Assembly: GCF_020618475.1 (NCBI RefSeq)
Contig: NZ_CP085335.1
Location: 310,001 to 374,000 of the forward strand
Reading direction: 5' to 3'
Source: Haladaptatus halobius
Lineage (GTDB): Archaea > Halobacteriota > Halobacteria > Halobacteriales > Haladaptataceae
DNA: 64,000 nt
Under the pieces are notes generated by a model. That model saw only the letters and a program-made list of their open reading frames with translations, was not told the DNA's origin and did not search any database. The stretch's first letter is position 1; every line of letters begins with the position of its first letter. Positions 34,151 through 43,700 of this stretch are shown here, in pieces. A program made the translations under genes and the position numbers.

Positions 34151-35685
34151 ATGTCCGAAGCCATCACGTTCCCCCGCTGGTGTCGTACTCGCGGGAACCG
34201 CGGTCGGATGCGGTGTCGGGTTCGTACTCGCACGGTACGCGTGGTCGACCGGGACGTCCCGGGTGCGAGGTCGTTCTCGACACTGACGCTTGCCATCGCG
34301 GGCTGGCGTCTCCTCTCGTTGCTCCTCACGAGTTCGACGCGCTCCCGCGCCGCCCTCTGGGCAACGCTCGTCGGCGTGTGCGTGACCGTCGTCCCGTTCT
34401 TCTGGCTGACCTTCGCGCTCAAATACGTCGGTCGGGACGACTGGCTGACCGCGAAGACGGTTCCGCTCATCTGGGCGGAACCGGTCATCTACGGCCTCTT
34501 CGAACTCGCCACCTCCGGATACGGGTTCACGAACGAGAGCGCTCGCGTGGCGTCGATGGGGGGTCTGACCGTCGTATCCGCCGCCCACTCTCCGTCGTTC
34601 TACTTCCACCTCGCGTATCTGTTCGTGGTCATCGTGACCGGGTTCGCGTTCCTCATGCGAGTCGACCACCTCTATCGAAAACAGACGGCTGCCATCGTCT
34701 TCGCGGGGCTGTTCCCGCTCACCGGTGCTATCTTTTTCACCTTCGTCGTCCCGCGCTACGTGCTCACCCTGACGCCGGTCTTCTTCGCGGGAGGCGGCAT
34801 CCTCGTCGGTTTTGCACTCTTCCAGTACGATTTTCTCGACGTCGCTCCCCTCGCCGCGGAAGTCGTGCTGGACGAGATGGATGACCCAGTTATCGTTGCC
34901 GACGACCGTTGAATCCTCGAATACAACGCGGCGGCGGAGGCGCTGTTCGAGTCGTCGGACGTCGTTGGCTGCGACCTCGAATCGGTCGTTCTGGGGCTGC
35001 TCGAAGCGGTTTATGCGGACGAACCGTTCTCACCCCCTCCCGTCTAGGCGGACGGCGGCACTGTCTTGGAGAACTCGGTGTACGACCCGCAACGAACCAC
35101 GATACGCGACCACCACGGCATCCACCGAGGCGAAATCCTCGTCCTTCGGGAAATAACCGTCCAGAAGCGTCGAGAAGAGTCGCTCCGGGCGCTTCAGTCC
35201 GCGAGTCGTCGGTTCATGGACGCAAAGCGATCACGACGCTCGACCGACTCACGGAGCGTATCGACGTGGCGCTTCTCGACCGAAAGATGCCGGTGTTGGG
35301 CGGCGAGACCGTTCTCGAAACAATTCGTGACCGCGGGCACGACTGTCGGGTCGCCATGATGACGGCGGTCGCGCCCGACTACGATATCATCGACATGGAG
35401 TTCGACGAGTACGTCACGAAACCCGTCGACGGCGAAACCCTCCGAGAGACGGTGACGTCGCTCCACTCTCGGGCGGAGTACGCGGACAGGCTGACGCACT
35501 ACTACTCCCTCGTCACAACCCACGCGAGCCTCGTGGCCGAACGCCCCCGCGACAAACTCCGTCGAAACGAGGAGTTCGTCTCCCTCGAATTCGAAATTGA
35601 GACCGTCCGTCGCGCCCTCGACGACTCGGTCGATCTCGGCGACCACCGCGAGTTTCAGCACGTTCTCCGCGAATTTCGGCAGTGA
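34151..35685 (+). pseudogene. Sensor histidine kinase / HalX response regulator remnant, fused by deletion
   Basis: Starts MSEAITFP, shifts frame to give AGVVLAGTAVGCGVGFVLARYAWS, then shifts back to RDVPGARSF and continues through a seven-helix sensor domain (WATLVGVCVTVVPFFWLTFALKYVGRDDW, HLAYLFVVIVTGFAFLMRVDHLYRK, FALFQYDFLDVAPLAAEVVLDEMDDPVIVADDR). A PAS-like segment follows (ILEYNAAAEALFE), interrupted by TGA at 34910 and TAG near 35045. At about 35220 the kinase linker (SRRFMDA) is joined, in another frame, to the second half of a receiver (VALLDRKMPVLGGETVLETI... DEYVTKPVDGETLRETV) and a HalX domain (HYYSLVTTHASLVAERPRD). The kinase core and the first half of the receiver are missing. 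Confidence 0.85.
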
Positions 35686-35798
35686 ATCGGCGCTTCGACG
35701 CCTACCACCGAACGTTTCCATCCTCGGTCGAAAATCCGGCAGCGAGGGGCCGGAACACGTGCGTTTAAGAACCGGTCGACCAATGTGGCGATAGATAC

Positions 35799-37226
35799 GT
35801 GTCCCGACGAGCCGAGAGCCGCGTCGATATGACCGACGGCCCCGTCACGCCGAAACTGATGAGCCTCGCGTGGCCGTTAGTCGTCGGAAACCTCCTCCAG
35901 ACGTTCTACAATATCACAGACATGTTCTGGGTTGGGCAGGTTAACACCGCCGCCGTCGCCGCCGTCTCGCTCATGTTTCCGACGTCGTGGCTGTTCGTCT
36001 CGCTGGCGATGGGACTCACTGCGTCGTCGGTCGCGCTCGTCTCACAGCACGTCGGCGCTGGCGACGACCGGGCCGCGGACAACATCGTCGCGCAGACGAC
36101 GCTGCTCACCGTTCTCGTCGGCGTCGTCCTCGCGTCGCTCGGCTACGCCTTTCGGCACCCACTACTCTCGCTCGTCGGCGCTGAGGGTGCGGTGTACCGC
36201 GAGGCGCTCCAGTACATCGAGGTGCTCTTCTTTTCCATCCCGTTCACGTTCCTCTTCTTCGTCTTCCGCGCCGTCCTCCGCGGCGCGGGCGACACCAAAA
36301 CCGCGATGTGGCTGATGGTGCTCTCGGCGGGTTTGAACGTCGTTCTCGATCCACTTCTCATCCTCGGATACGGCCCGTTCACCGCCATGGGAACTCGCGG
36401 CGCGGCGGTCGCCACGCTCGTCGCTCGCGTGTTCGCGGCCGCCGTCGGCGTCTACGTGCTCCTACGCGGCGATTGGGGTATCCAACTTCGGCTCGACGAT
36501 TTGCGCCCGGACTGGCCGGTATTGAAGAAACTCGTCACCGTCGGCTCCCCGGCGACCGTCGACGGCGCGGCCCGGAGTTTCGCCGCCGTGGCGATGGCCG
36601 CGCTGGTCGCCCGATTCGGACCGGTTCCCACCGCCGCGTACGGTATCGGCGTCCGGATGATGTCCGTCTCGTGGACCATCTCGGGCGCGGTCGGACAGGC
36701 CGCCGCGACGGGCGTCGGCCAGAACCTCGGCGCGGAGACGCCCGAGAGGGCCGCCGAAGTGACGTGGAAAGCGACCGTCGGCACGCTGGGCGTGCTCTTC
36801 GCCGCCGGCGGGTTGATGGTCGCGTTCCCCGCCGCGGGGGTACGGGTGTTCACGAACGATCCGGCGGTGGTCGCGGAAGGCGTCGACTTCCTCTACGTCA
36901 TCGGCCCGTTTCTGGCCTTCTTCGGCGGTCTGATGGTGATTCAGGGCGGTTTCCGCGGTGCTGGCGACACCGGCGTCGCGATGTCGCTTTCGTTCCTCTC
37001 GCGCTGGGTGCTCCGCATCCCCATCGCGCTCCTGCTCGCCTACCAGTGGACTCTGTCGCTCGGGCCGGTCGTCGTCTCGGGGCTTGCGTGGGGCGTCGGC
37101 GGTCTCTGGTGGGCGTGGTCGATTTCGGCCATCGGATCGTTCGTCGTGGGCGCGCTCTGGTTCAGCCTCGGTCGCTGGCGACGGGGCGTGTTGGACGAAG
37201 AACGCAAACCGACGACCGCGGACTGA
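35799..37226 (+). CDS. MATE family multidrug efflux transporter (first copy)
   Basis: 475 residues from a GTG start at 35799; an ATG at 35829 (MTDGPVTPKLMSLAWPLVVGN) is an equally good start. Twelve membrane segments are visible, with the internal two-fold repeat of MATE proteins: LAWPLVVGNLLQTFYNITDMFWVGQV in the first half and TVGSPATVDGAARSFAAVAMAALVARFGPVPTAAYGIGVRM in the second, plus FRAVLRGAGDTKTA and QGGFRGAGDTGVAM at equivalent positions. Exports cationic or lipophilic compounds using an ion gradient, probably Na+ in this host. A paralogue lies at 47314-48726. Confidence 0.9.
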   Translation: MSRRAESRVDMTDGPVTPKLMSLAWPLVVGNLLQTFYNITDMFWVGQVNTAAVAAVSLMFPTSWLFVSLAMGLTASSVALVSQHVGAGDDRAADNIVAQTTLLTVLVGVVLASLGYAFRHPLLSLVGAEGAVYREALQYIEVLFFSIPFTFLFFVFRAVLRGAGDTKTAMWLMVLSAGLNVVLDPLLILGYGPFTAMGTRGAAVATLVARVFAAAVGVYVLLRGDWGIQLRLDDLRPDWPVLKKLVTVGSPATVDGAARSFAAVAMAALVARFGPVPTAAYGIGVRMMSVSWTISGAVGQAAATGVGQNLGAETPERAAEVTWKATVGTLGVLFAAGGLMVAFPAAGVRVFTNDPAVVAEGVDFLYVIGPFLAFFGGLMVIQGGFRGAGDTGVAMSLSFLSRWVLRIPIALLLAYQWTLSLGPVVVSGLAWGVGGLWWAWSISAIGSFVVGALWFSLGRWRRGVLDEERKPTTAD

Positions 37227-37292
37227 CCGCGAGGTGGACGAGCGTCTCGTTCGGTCCGCGGCCAAAAACGGTCGAGCGAGTGCGTCGGGCGT

Positions 37293-38003
37293 CTACGCGT
37301 AGGTGAGGTACCGCTCAACCGACCAGCCCCAGACGTTGCGGTCGAGCCAGTGGACGCCCCACCACGTGTAGCCGTCCTCGGTCGTCGGCCCGTTCATGAT
37401 CTCGCCGACCTCACCGGGGGAGACCGTGGCGACGACCGGCGACTCCGTCCCGGGCTGTTCCCGCGTGTTCAGATTGGCGGTCGGCGTGACTCGGTCGCCA
37501 TCGACGAAGCCCCCACCGCCGCCACCGCCGTAGGCATCGCGGTAGTACGCCGCGGCGTTCTTCACGTCGTTGACGTACGCCCAACTGTGGTTGTAGGCGT
37601 ACAGCGCACTATCCCAGTCCTCGGGCGCGCCCGAGGCCGTGAGGTAGTTGGCGGCGGACGGAATCGCGTCCTGGTAGTCGCAGATGTTCGCGTACCCGTC
37701 GCCGTCGCCGTCGAGACCGTAGGCGTCCCACGTCGAGGGCATGAACTGCATCGGCCCTTTTGCTCCCGCCGACGACGTGTCACAGCCTGCCTCGTACTGG
37801 CCGTGTTGGGTCTCTATCCAGCCGATGCCGGCGAGATATGTCCAGTCCAGTCCCCAGTTCGAACCCGTGTCGCGGTACTCTGCGAGGTAGTGTGACGGGA
37901 TGGAACCGGGCGCGGCGGCGGCGGAGCCCGACAGCCCCGAAACCGCAACCGCCGTCGTTCCTGCCGCACCGAGCTTCTTGAGCATGTCGCGTCTTGATTG
38001 CAT
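37293..38003 (-). CDS. Tat-exported lytic-transglycosylase-like protein with SH3b-type tail
   Basis: 236 residues. A twin-arginine signal, MQSRRDMLKKLGAAGTTAVA..., ends near the AAAAP at 29-32. Residues 34-155 form a transglycosylase-like lysozyme domain: YLAGIGWIETQHGQYEAG with the probable catalytic Glu at about 64, SSAGAKGPMQFMPSTWDAYG, a DGDGDGYANICDYQDAI loop that looks calcium-binding, SAANYLTASG and DSALYAYNHSWAYVNDV. All these are standard for bacterial murein lytic transglycosylases. A Gly-run linker (159-165) leads to an SH3b-like wall-binding domain (NLNTREQPGTESPVVATVSPGEVGEI). Haloarchaea have no murein, so the target is probably bacterial. An AT-rich promoter region lies at 38027-38065. 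Confidence 0.85.
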   Translation of the reverse strand: MQSRRDMLKKLGAAGTTAVAVSGLSGSAAAAPGSIPSHYLAEYRDTGSNWGLDWTYLAGIGWIETQHGQYEAGCDTSSAGAKGPMQFMPSTWDAYGLDGDGDGYANICDYQDAIPSAANYLTASGAPEDWDSALYAYNHSWAYVNDVKNAAAYYRDAYGGGGGGGFVDGDRVTPTANLNTREQPGTESPVVATVSPGEVGEIMNGPTTEDGYTWWGVHWLDRNVWGWSVERYLTYA

Positions 38004-38221
38004 GATACATTTATCACGACATAGCACGCGTTAATATAATTTTCTACAAATAATATTAATAAATCAACCACTGCTGTCGGTCGAACCCCGTCTTGAAGAC
38101 GGATGAGAGTGCTTCGGCTATTAGACGGGAGAAGGCACGCTTCTGAGCACGCAATCGGGAACGGAGCGCATCTTCGAGTGGGTCGCGGTGCCGTTGGGTG
38201 CCGACCTTCAGGCGACGCTGA
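38004..38221. other. AT-rich promoter region and GC-rich spacer before gatB 3' end
   Basis: The stretch 38027-38065 (TTAATATAATTTTC and ATAATATTAATAAATC) is far more AT-rich than the surroundings and probably carries the promoter of the minus-strand transglycosylase-like gene. CCGTCTTGAAGACGG at 38088-38102 is a perfect short inverted repeat; it could be a terminator hairpin or a trace of an insertion-sequence end. No gene recognised. Confidence 0.4.
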
Positions 38222-39739
38222 TCACTCGTCCAATCGCTCGCGGAGCATCCCGTTCACGCTACCGGGATCTGCGCTTCCGCCGGTCTTCTGCATGACCTGC
38301 CCGACGAGGAAGTTGATGGCACCGCCCTCTCCGGCGTGGTAGTCCTCGACCGTGTCCGGGTTTTCGTCGATGGCCGCCTCGACCGCCCGCTCGACTTCGC
38401 CCGTGTCGGCCTTGCCGAGGCCCTCGCGCTCGATGACGGTTTCGGGGTCGTCGCTCTCGTCCAACATCTGGCGGAGAACCGTCTCTTCCGCGTTCTTGAC
38501 CGTGATATCGTCCTCGGCGACGAGACGGATGAGGGTCGTGAATTCGCCCAGTCGACCCTCCACGTCCGTGATCTCCATGTCGCGGTAGTTGAGTTCGCCA
38601 AGCAGGTTGTCGGCAACCCACGTCGCGGCGAGGTCGGAGTCGAACTCCTCGGCAACGTCCTCGTAGAAGTCCGCGACCTGCTTGCTCGACGTGAGTTTGC
38701 TCGCGGCTTCCGCGCTCAGCCCGTACTCCTCGCGGAAGCGTTCGCGGCGGGCGTCCGGCAGTTCTGGAATTGCCACCGTCTCCTTCCAGTCGCTCACCCG
38801 TAGCGGCGGGATGTCCGCCTCGGCGAAGTACCGGTAGTCCTTCTCCGCCTCCTTCGAGCGCATCGAGACTGTCGAACCGTGCGTCTCGTTGAAGTGGCGC
38901 GTCTCTTGTTCGACCGCCTTCCCCCGCCTGATGAGGTTGCGCTGGCGGCTCTCCTCGTAGGCGAGCGCGCTCTCCGCGCCCTTGTGACTGGAGATGTTCT
39001 TCACCTCCGTTCGGTTCGCGTCCGCGCGCACGTCCTCCGAGATGGTGCCGTCCTCGTCCACGTCCTCGGCGGGGACGATGGAGAGATTCGCGTCCACACG
39101 CAGGCTGCCGTCCCGCGTCGAGTCGAAGACGCCGAGGTACTCCAGCACCTCCTCGAGTTTCTCCAGGAAGGAGACCACCTCGCCGGGTTCGCGAAAGTCG
39201 GGTTCCGTGACGATCTCCATCAGGGGCGTCCCGGCGCGGTTGTAGTTGACGAGCGTATAATCCGCGCGGTCGATGCCGACGGTTCGCGTCTCGATGTCGC
39301 CGCTCCCGTCGCGGACGTGGCGGAGGCTGCCGGGGTCTTCTTCGAGGTGGGCGCGGTGGATGCCGACGGTTCGCGTCTCGCCCTCGTGGCGGAACTCCAA
39401 CTCCCCGTCCTGACAGATGGGGGCGTCGTACTGGGTTATCTGGAATCCCTTCGGCAGGTCGGGGTAGAAGTAGTTCTTCCGGTGGAAGCGCGTCTCCTCG
39501 GGGATGTTGGCGTCGATGGCCTTCCCGACCTTGACGGCGTACTCGACGGCGGCCTCGTTCAGCACCGGGAGCGACCCCGGAAGCCCGAGACAGACCGGGC
39601 AGGTGTAGGTGTTCGGCTCCGCGTCGTCTTGCTCCGTCGAACAGCCGCAGAAGATCTTCGTGTCCGTCTCCAGTTGGACGTGTATCTCGAGGCCGATGAC
39701 GGCCACGAGTTCGCCCTCCTGAACAGCCTGAGCGGTCAT
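38222..39739 (-). CDS. gatB: Aspartyl/glutamyl-tRNA amidotransferase subunit B
   Basis: Part of the GatCAB complex that converts Asp-tRNA(Asn) (or Glu-tRNA(Gln)) to the amide form. The 505-residue product has IGLEIHVQLETDTKIFCGCS, YTCPVCLGLPGSLPVLN (the C-x-C...C-x2-C zinc site), FHRKNYFYPDLPKGFQITQYD, and YTLVNYNRAGTPLMEIVTEPD. The C-terminal helical tail (QVMQKTGGSADPGSVNGMLRERL) is the YqeY-like tRNA-binding part. A phrase of about ten residues, ETRTVGI-x-RA, occurs twice near residues 121 and 150. GatA and GatC are not in the window. Confidence 0.95.
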   Translation of the reverse strand: MTAQAVQEGELVAVIGLEIHVQLETDTKIFCGCSTEQDDAEPNTYTCPVCLGLPGSLPVLNEAAVEYAVKVGKAIDANIPEETRFHRKNYFYPDLPKGFQITQYDAPICQDGELEFRHEGETRTVGIHRAHLEEDPGSLRHVRDGSGDIETRTVGIDRADYTLVNYNRAGTPLMEIVTEPDFREPGEVVSFLEKLEEVLEYLGVFDSTRDGSLRVDANLSIVPAEDVDEDGTISEDVRADANRTEVKNISSHKGAESALAYEESRQRNLIRRGKAVEQETRHFNETHGSTVSMRSKEAEKDYRYFAEADIPPLRVSDWKETVAIPELPDARRERFREEYGLSAEAASKLTSSKQVADFYEDVAEEFDSDLAATWVADNLLGELNYRDMEITDVEGRLGEFTTLIRLVAEDDITVKNAEETVLRQMLDESDDPETVIEREGLGKADTGEVERAVEAAIDENPDTVEDYHAGEGGAINFLVGQVMQKTGGSADPGSVNGMLRERLDE

Positions 39740-39803
39740 TGTCCGTTGGTTGGTGCGGTACGCGTTAAAAGCCTACGGAGACGGCCCGAACGGCGCTGCT
39801 CTC

Positions 39804-40371
39804 CTATTTGGAGTACCGACGCGCTATCGCCGCGAGTTCCCCGTCCGCGAACCGCGCTTCGTAGACGTCCGGCGTCGTCAGTTCCTCCTCCCAGAAGTCG
39901 AAGCGGTCGTCGTAGCTGTTCAGAACGAGCGTCAGGAGGTTGCCGTGGGGTGCCGACCACGACCGATTCGCCTTCGTAGCGTTCCAACGTTCGTTCTACG
40001 GCCGCTACGCCGTGCTCCTGCGCCGCGAAGTTCGACTCGCCGCCCGGCCACGCGAACGCCCAATCTTCCCAGACGCCGGCGATGGCACTCTCGAACGTCT
40101 CGCCGATGGTCTCGACCGGGCCGTCGGTCAACCGACGCTCGTGGAAATCGTCCTCGACGGTCACTTCTAGTCCGTGGCGGTCGGCGACTGGCCGAACCGT
40201 CTCGGCCGCGCGGGCGTAGGGGCTGGAGACGACGGCGTCGACGTCGCGGTCGGCGAGCAGGTCGGCGACGCGAGCGGCGTTTCTCCGACTGCGTTCCGAG
40301 AGGGGACGTTCCGCTTCGCGGTCGGGTACCCACGAGGAGTGGGCGTGTCGGACGAAGTAGACGGTGGTCAC
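39804..40371 (-). pseudogene. Histidine phosphatase family gene with a one-base frameshift
   Basis: Begins MTTVYFVRHAHSSWVPDREAERPLSERSRRNAARVADLLADRD with the RHxHS phosphohistidine motif, then VSSPYARAAETVRPVADRHG and FAWPGGESN. Coding runs normally to ERYEGESVVVGT, after which a run of four C residues (GGGG at 39947-39950 on the plus strand) shifts the frame. Removing one base restores the expected HGNLLTLVLNSYDDRFDFWEEEL...ADGELAAIARRYSK ending at a TAG (39804). The unshifted frame runs on to 39736, overlapping gatB. The single homopolymer lesion could be a real mutation or a sequencing error. Confidence 0.75.
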
Positions 40372-40518
40372 GTCCCGTGTCGTCGCTTTTTTCGGCCGAT
40401 AACGGTTCCGATTCGCTCCGGTCGACGCTCAGGTCGGAATCGTTTCGGCGCTCGACGGGCGGCCCGTCTGCCGAGCGTCTGACGCACCTTTATGAGGAAA
40501 CCGTGACGCATACGTGAT

Positions 40519-40749
40519 ATGACGAGCCAGCGCGACCGAATCGAGTCGCTCGAATCGCGGGTGGAAGAGTTAGAAGCGACGATTCGTGGCTTGACGGAGG
40601 AACTCGTGGACGCCAACCAGCGACTCCGGGAGTTAGAGGCAGACCAGGAATCGACTCAGGCCGAAGAGGCTAAAACCGACGAGTCCAAGGAAGAAATAGA
40701 AGAAGACGAGGGCGGATCCGACCCTAGCGACGATATCATCGTGGCGTAG
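40519..40749 (+). CDS. DUF7518 small coiled-coil protein upstream of smc
   Basis: 76 residues. Residues 6-45 form a heptad-repeat coiled coil (RIESLESRVEELEATIRGLTEELVDANQRLRELEAD), followed by an acidic, probably disordered tail. The gene is 22 bp before smc on the same strand. This small gene is habitually next to smc in haloarchaea, so an accessory role with SMC is plausible but not shown. Confidence 0.8.
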   Translation: MTSQRDRIESLESRVEELEATIRGLTEELVDANQRLRELEADQESTQAEEAKTDESKEEIEEDEGGSDPSDDIIVA

Positions 40750-40771
40750 GTTCGCCCTCTACGAGCAACCC

Positions 40772-43700
40772 ATGCACATCAAATCGCTCGTCCTCGACAA
40801 GTTCAAGAGCTTCGGCAGGAAGACCGAAATCCCCTTCTACGAGGATTTCACCGTAGTCACGGGGCCGAACGGCTCCGGTAAGAGCAACATCATCGACAGC
40901 GTCCTCTTCGCGCTCGGCCTCGCTCGAACGCGAGGCATCCGCGCCGAGAAGCTGACCGACCTCATCTACAATCCCGGCTACGACGAGGGTGAGGCCGAGC
41001 GAAACGGCCCGCTCGAAGCTTCCGTCGAAGTCGTGCTCGACAACTCCGACGGCACGCTGGACCGGTCGCAGATCGTCAACGCCGCGGGGACGGACAACGT
41101 CGGAGACGCGGACGAGATCACCATCAAGCGCCGGGTCAAGGAGACCGAGGACAACTACTACTCCTACTACTATCTGAACGGTCGCTCGGTCAACCTCTCC
41201 GACATCCAGGACTTGCTTGCGCAGGCGGGCGTGACCCCGGAAGGCTACAACGTCGTCATGCAGGGCGACGTGACCGGCATTATCAACATGACGCCATACG
41301 AGCGCCGCGAGATCATCGACGAAATCGCGGGCGTCGCGGAGTTCGACGCGAAAAAAGAGGACGCCTTGGAAGAGCTCGAAGTCGTCAAAGACCGCGTCGA
41401 GGAAGCCGAACTCCGCATCGAGGAGAAAGAAGACCGACTCGACCAACTCCAGGATGAGCGCGAGACGGCGCTGGAGTACCAGGGCCTCCGCGACGAGAAA
41501 GAGGAGTACGAGGGCTACCTGAAGGCGGCCGAACTCGAAGAGAAGCGGGCGGACCTGGAGGCGACCCGGGACGACATCGAATCCCGCAAGGAAGAACTCG
41601 TCTCCCTCCAGCGGGAGTTGGACGAGCGACAGGGTCGCGTCGTCCGCCTCGAAGACCAGTTGGAGGAACTCAACACCGAGATCGAGCGCAAGGGCGAGGA
41701 TGAACAGCTCGCTATCAAGAGCGAGATAGAGGAGGTGAAAGGCGAGATCGCTCGCCTCGAAGACCGCACCGAGACGGCGAAAGAGAAGATTCAGGACGCC
41801 GAAAATCGCAGACGGCAGGCGTTCGTCGAGATCGACCGCAAGCAGGAGACGGTCGACGAGTTGGACGGCGACATCCGCGACATCAAGATCGAGAAAGCCT
41901 CGGTCAAGGGCGAGATCGGCACGAAAGAGGCCGAATTCGCGGAGATAGAGGAGGAGATCGAGAGCGTCGACACCGAGTACGACGAGGTGAAAACCGACCT
42001 CGAGGAGAAAAAGGAGGTGCTGGAGGAAGAAAAGAGCGCGAAGAACGAGCGCCAGCGCGAGAAAGACCGCCTGCTCGACGAGGCCCGGCGACGCTCGAAC
42101 GCGGTGAACGAGAAGCAGACGGAGCTCGATTCGACCCGCCAGCAGATTCCGGAACTCGAAACTGAACTGCAGGACCTCGCGGACGAACTGCTGAAGGCGG
42201 AACGGAACGCCGAGCAGATAGCGGACGTGGTCGCCGACCTGAAATCGGAGAAGCGCGAACTCCAGTCCGACCTCGATTCGGTCGAAGACCGCTTGCAGGC
42301 GAAACAGCAGGAGTACGCCGAACTCGACGCTCGCGCGCAGGAGAGCGGCGATTCCTCCTACGGGCGTGCGGTTTCGACCATCCAGAACGCGGAGATGGAC
42401 GGCGTGCACGGCACCGTCGCCCAGATCGGAAGCGTCGGCCAGCAGTACGCGACCGCCTGCGAGACGGCGGCGGGCGGACGGATGGCGCACGTCGTGGTCG
42501 ACGACGACAACGTGGGCCAGCAGTGTATCGAGTACCTGAAGCGGCAGAACGCGGGGCGTGCGACCTTCCTACCCATCACGAAGATGCGCGACCGCGGTCT
42601 CCCGTCCCCGCCGAGTATGCCCGGCGTGGTCGATTTCGCCTACAACCTGATTGACTTCGATTCGGAGTATTCGGCGGTGTTCTCCTACATCGTCGGCGAC
42701 ACACTCGTCGTCGAGGACATGGAGACGGCCCGCGAACTGATGGGCGATTTCCGCCTCGTCACGCTGTCGGGCGAACTGGTCGAGAAGAGCGGCGCGATGA
42801 CCGGCGGTTCGACCAGCGGGTCGCGCTACTCCTTCTCGGCGTCCGGCAAGGGCCAACTGGAGCGCGTCGCACGGCAGATAAACGAGTTGGAGGACGAACG
42901 CCAGTCGGTTCGTGAGTCCATCCGCGGCGTCGAAGAGCGGTTGGACGACGCCCGCGACCGCCAGAGCGACGCGGCGGATCAAGTTCGATCCATCGAGAAC
43001 GACATCGAGCGCAAGGAGGACGAACTCGAATCGGTTGAGACCCAAATCGACTCGCTCGGGGACGAAATCGAGGAGTTGCAGGCCGAGCGCGAGTCGGTCA
43101 ACGACCGAATGCAGGAGCTCGAATCCGACATCGCGGCGCACGAGGAGACCATCGCGGACATCGAGAGCGCCGTCGCGGAACTCGAAGCCGAACTCGCGGA
43201 TTCGAAGATTCCCGAACTGTCGAGCAAGGCAGACGACGTGAACGAGGAGATCGACGCCCTCGAAGACCGGATGGACGAGCTAGACGGTCAGCTGAACGAA
43301 CTGCAGCTCGAAAAGCAGTACGCCGAGGACGCGATCGACGACCTCCACGACGACATCGAATCCGCGCAGAACCGCAAGGCCGAGCAGGAAGAACTCATTG
43401 AGGAACTGGATGCGGAGATCGAAGACCGCGAAGGACGCCTCGAAGCGAAACGCGAGGCGGTCGAAGAACTCGAAGACGAACTCGCGGAACTCAAAGACGA
43501 GCGGAGCGAGCTGAAAGAGGAGCTACAAGACGCGAAGTCAGAACGCGACGACCAACAGCAGCAGGTCGAAGCGGTCGAGAATCGGCTGGAGAGTCTCAGG
43601 CGAAGCGCGAATCGACTCGAAGCCGACGTGGCCGAACTCCGGCAGGAAGTCGGCAAGTACGACCCCGAGGAAGTGCCTGACCACGACGAGGTGCGCGAGA

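Noticed and set aside
34909-35685. A free-standing 258-codon response-regulator gene
   Set aside because: Only the second half of a receiver plus HalX is recognisable; the N-terminal part is unrelated out-of-frame kinase sequence, so it belongs to the fused pseudogene.
38088-38102. CCGTCTTGAAGACGG as the right end of an IS200/IS605-type element
   Set aside because: Only a short palindrome is seen; there is no transposase or TnpB remnant beside it, so an insertion-sequence call cannot be supported.
38222-39739. Tandem duplication inside gatB (ETRTVGI repeated about 30 residues apart)
   Set aside because: The frame is intact and haloarchaeal GatB proteins are variable here; too little evidence to call a duplication event.
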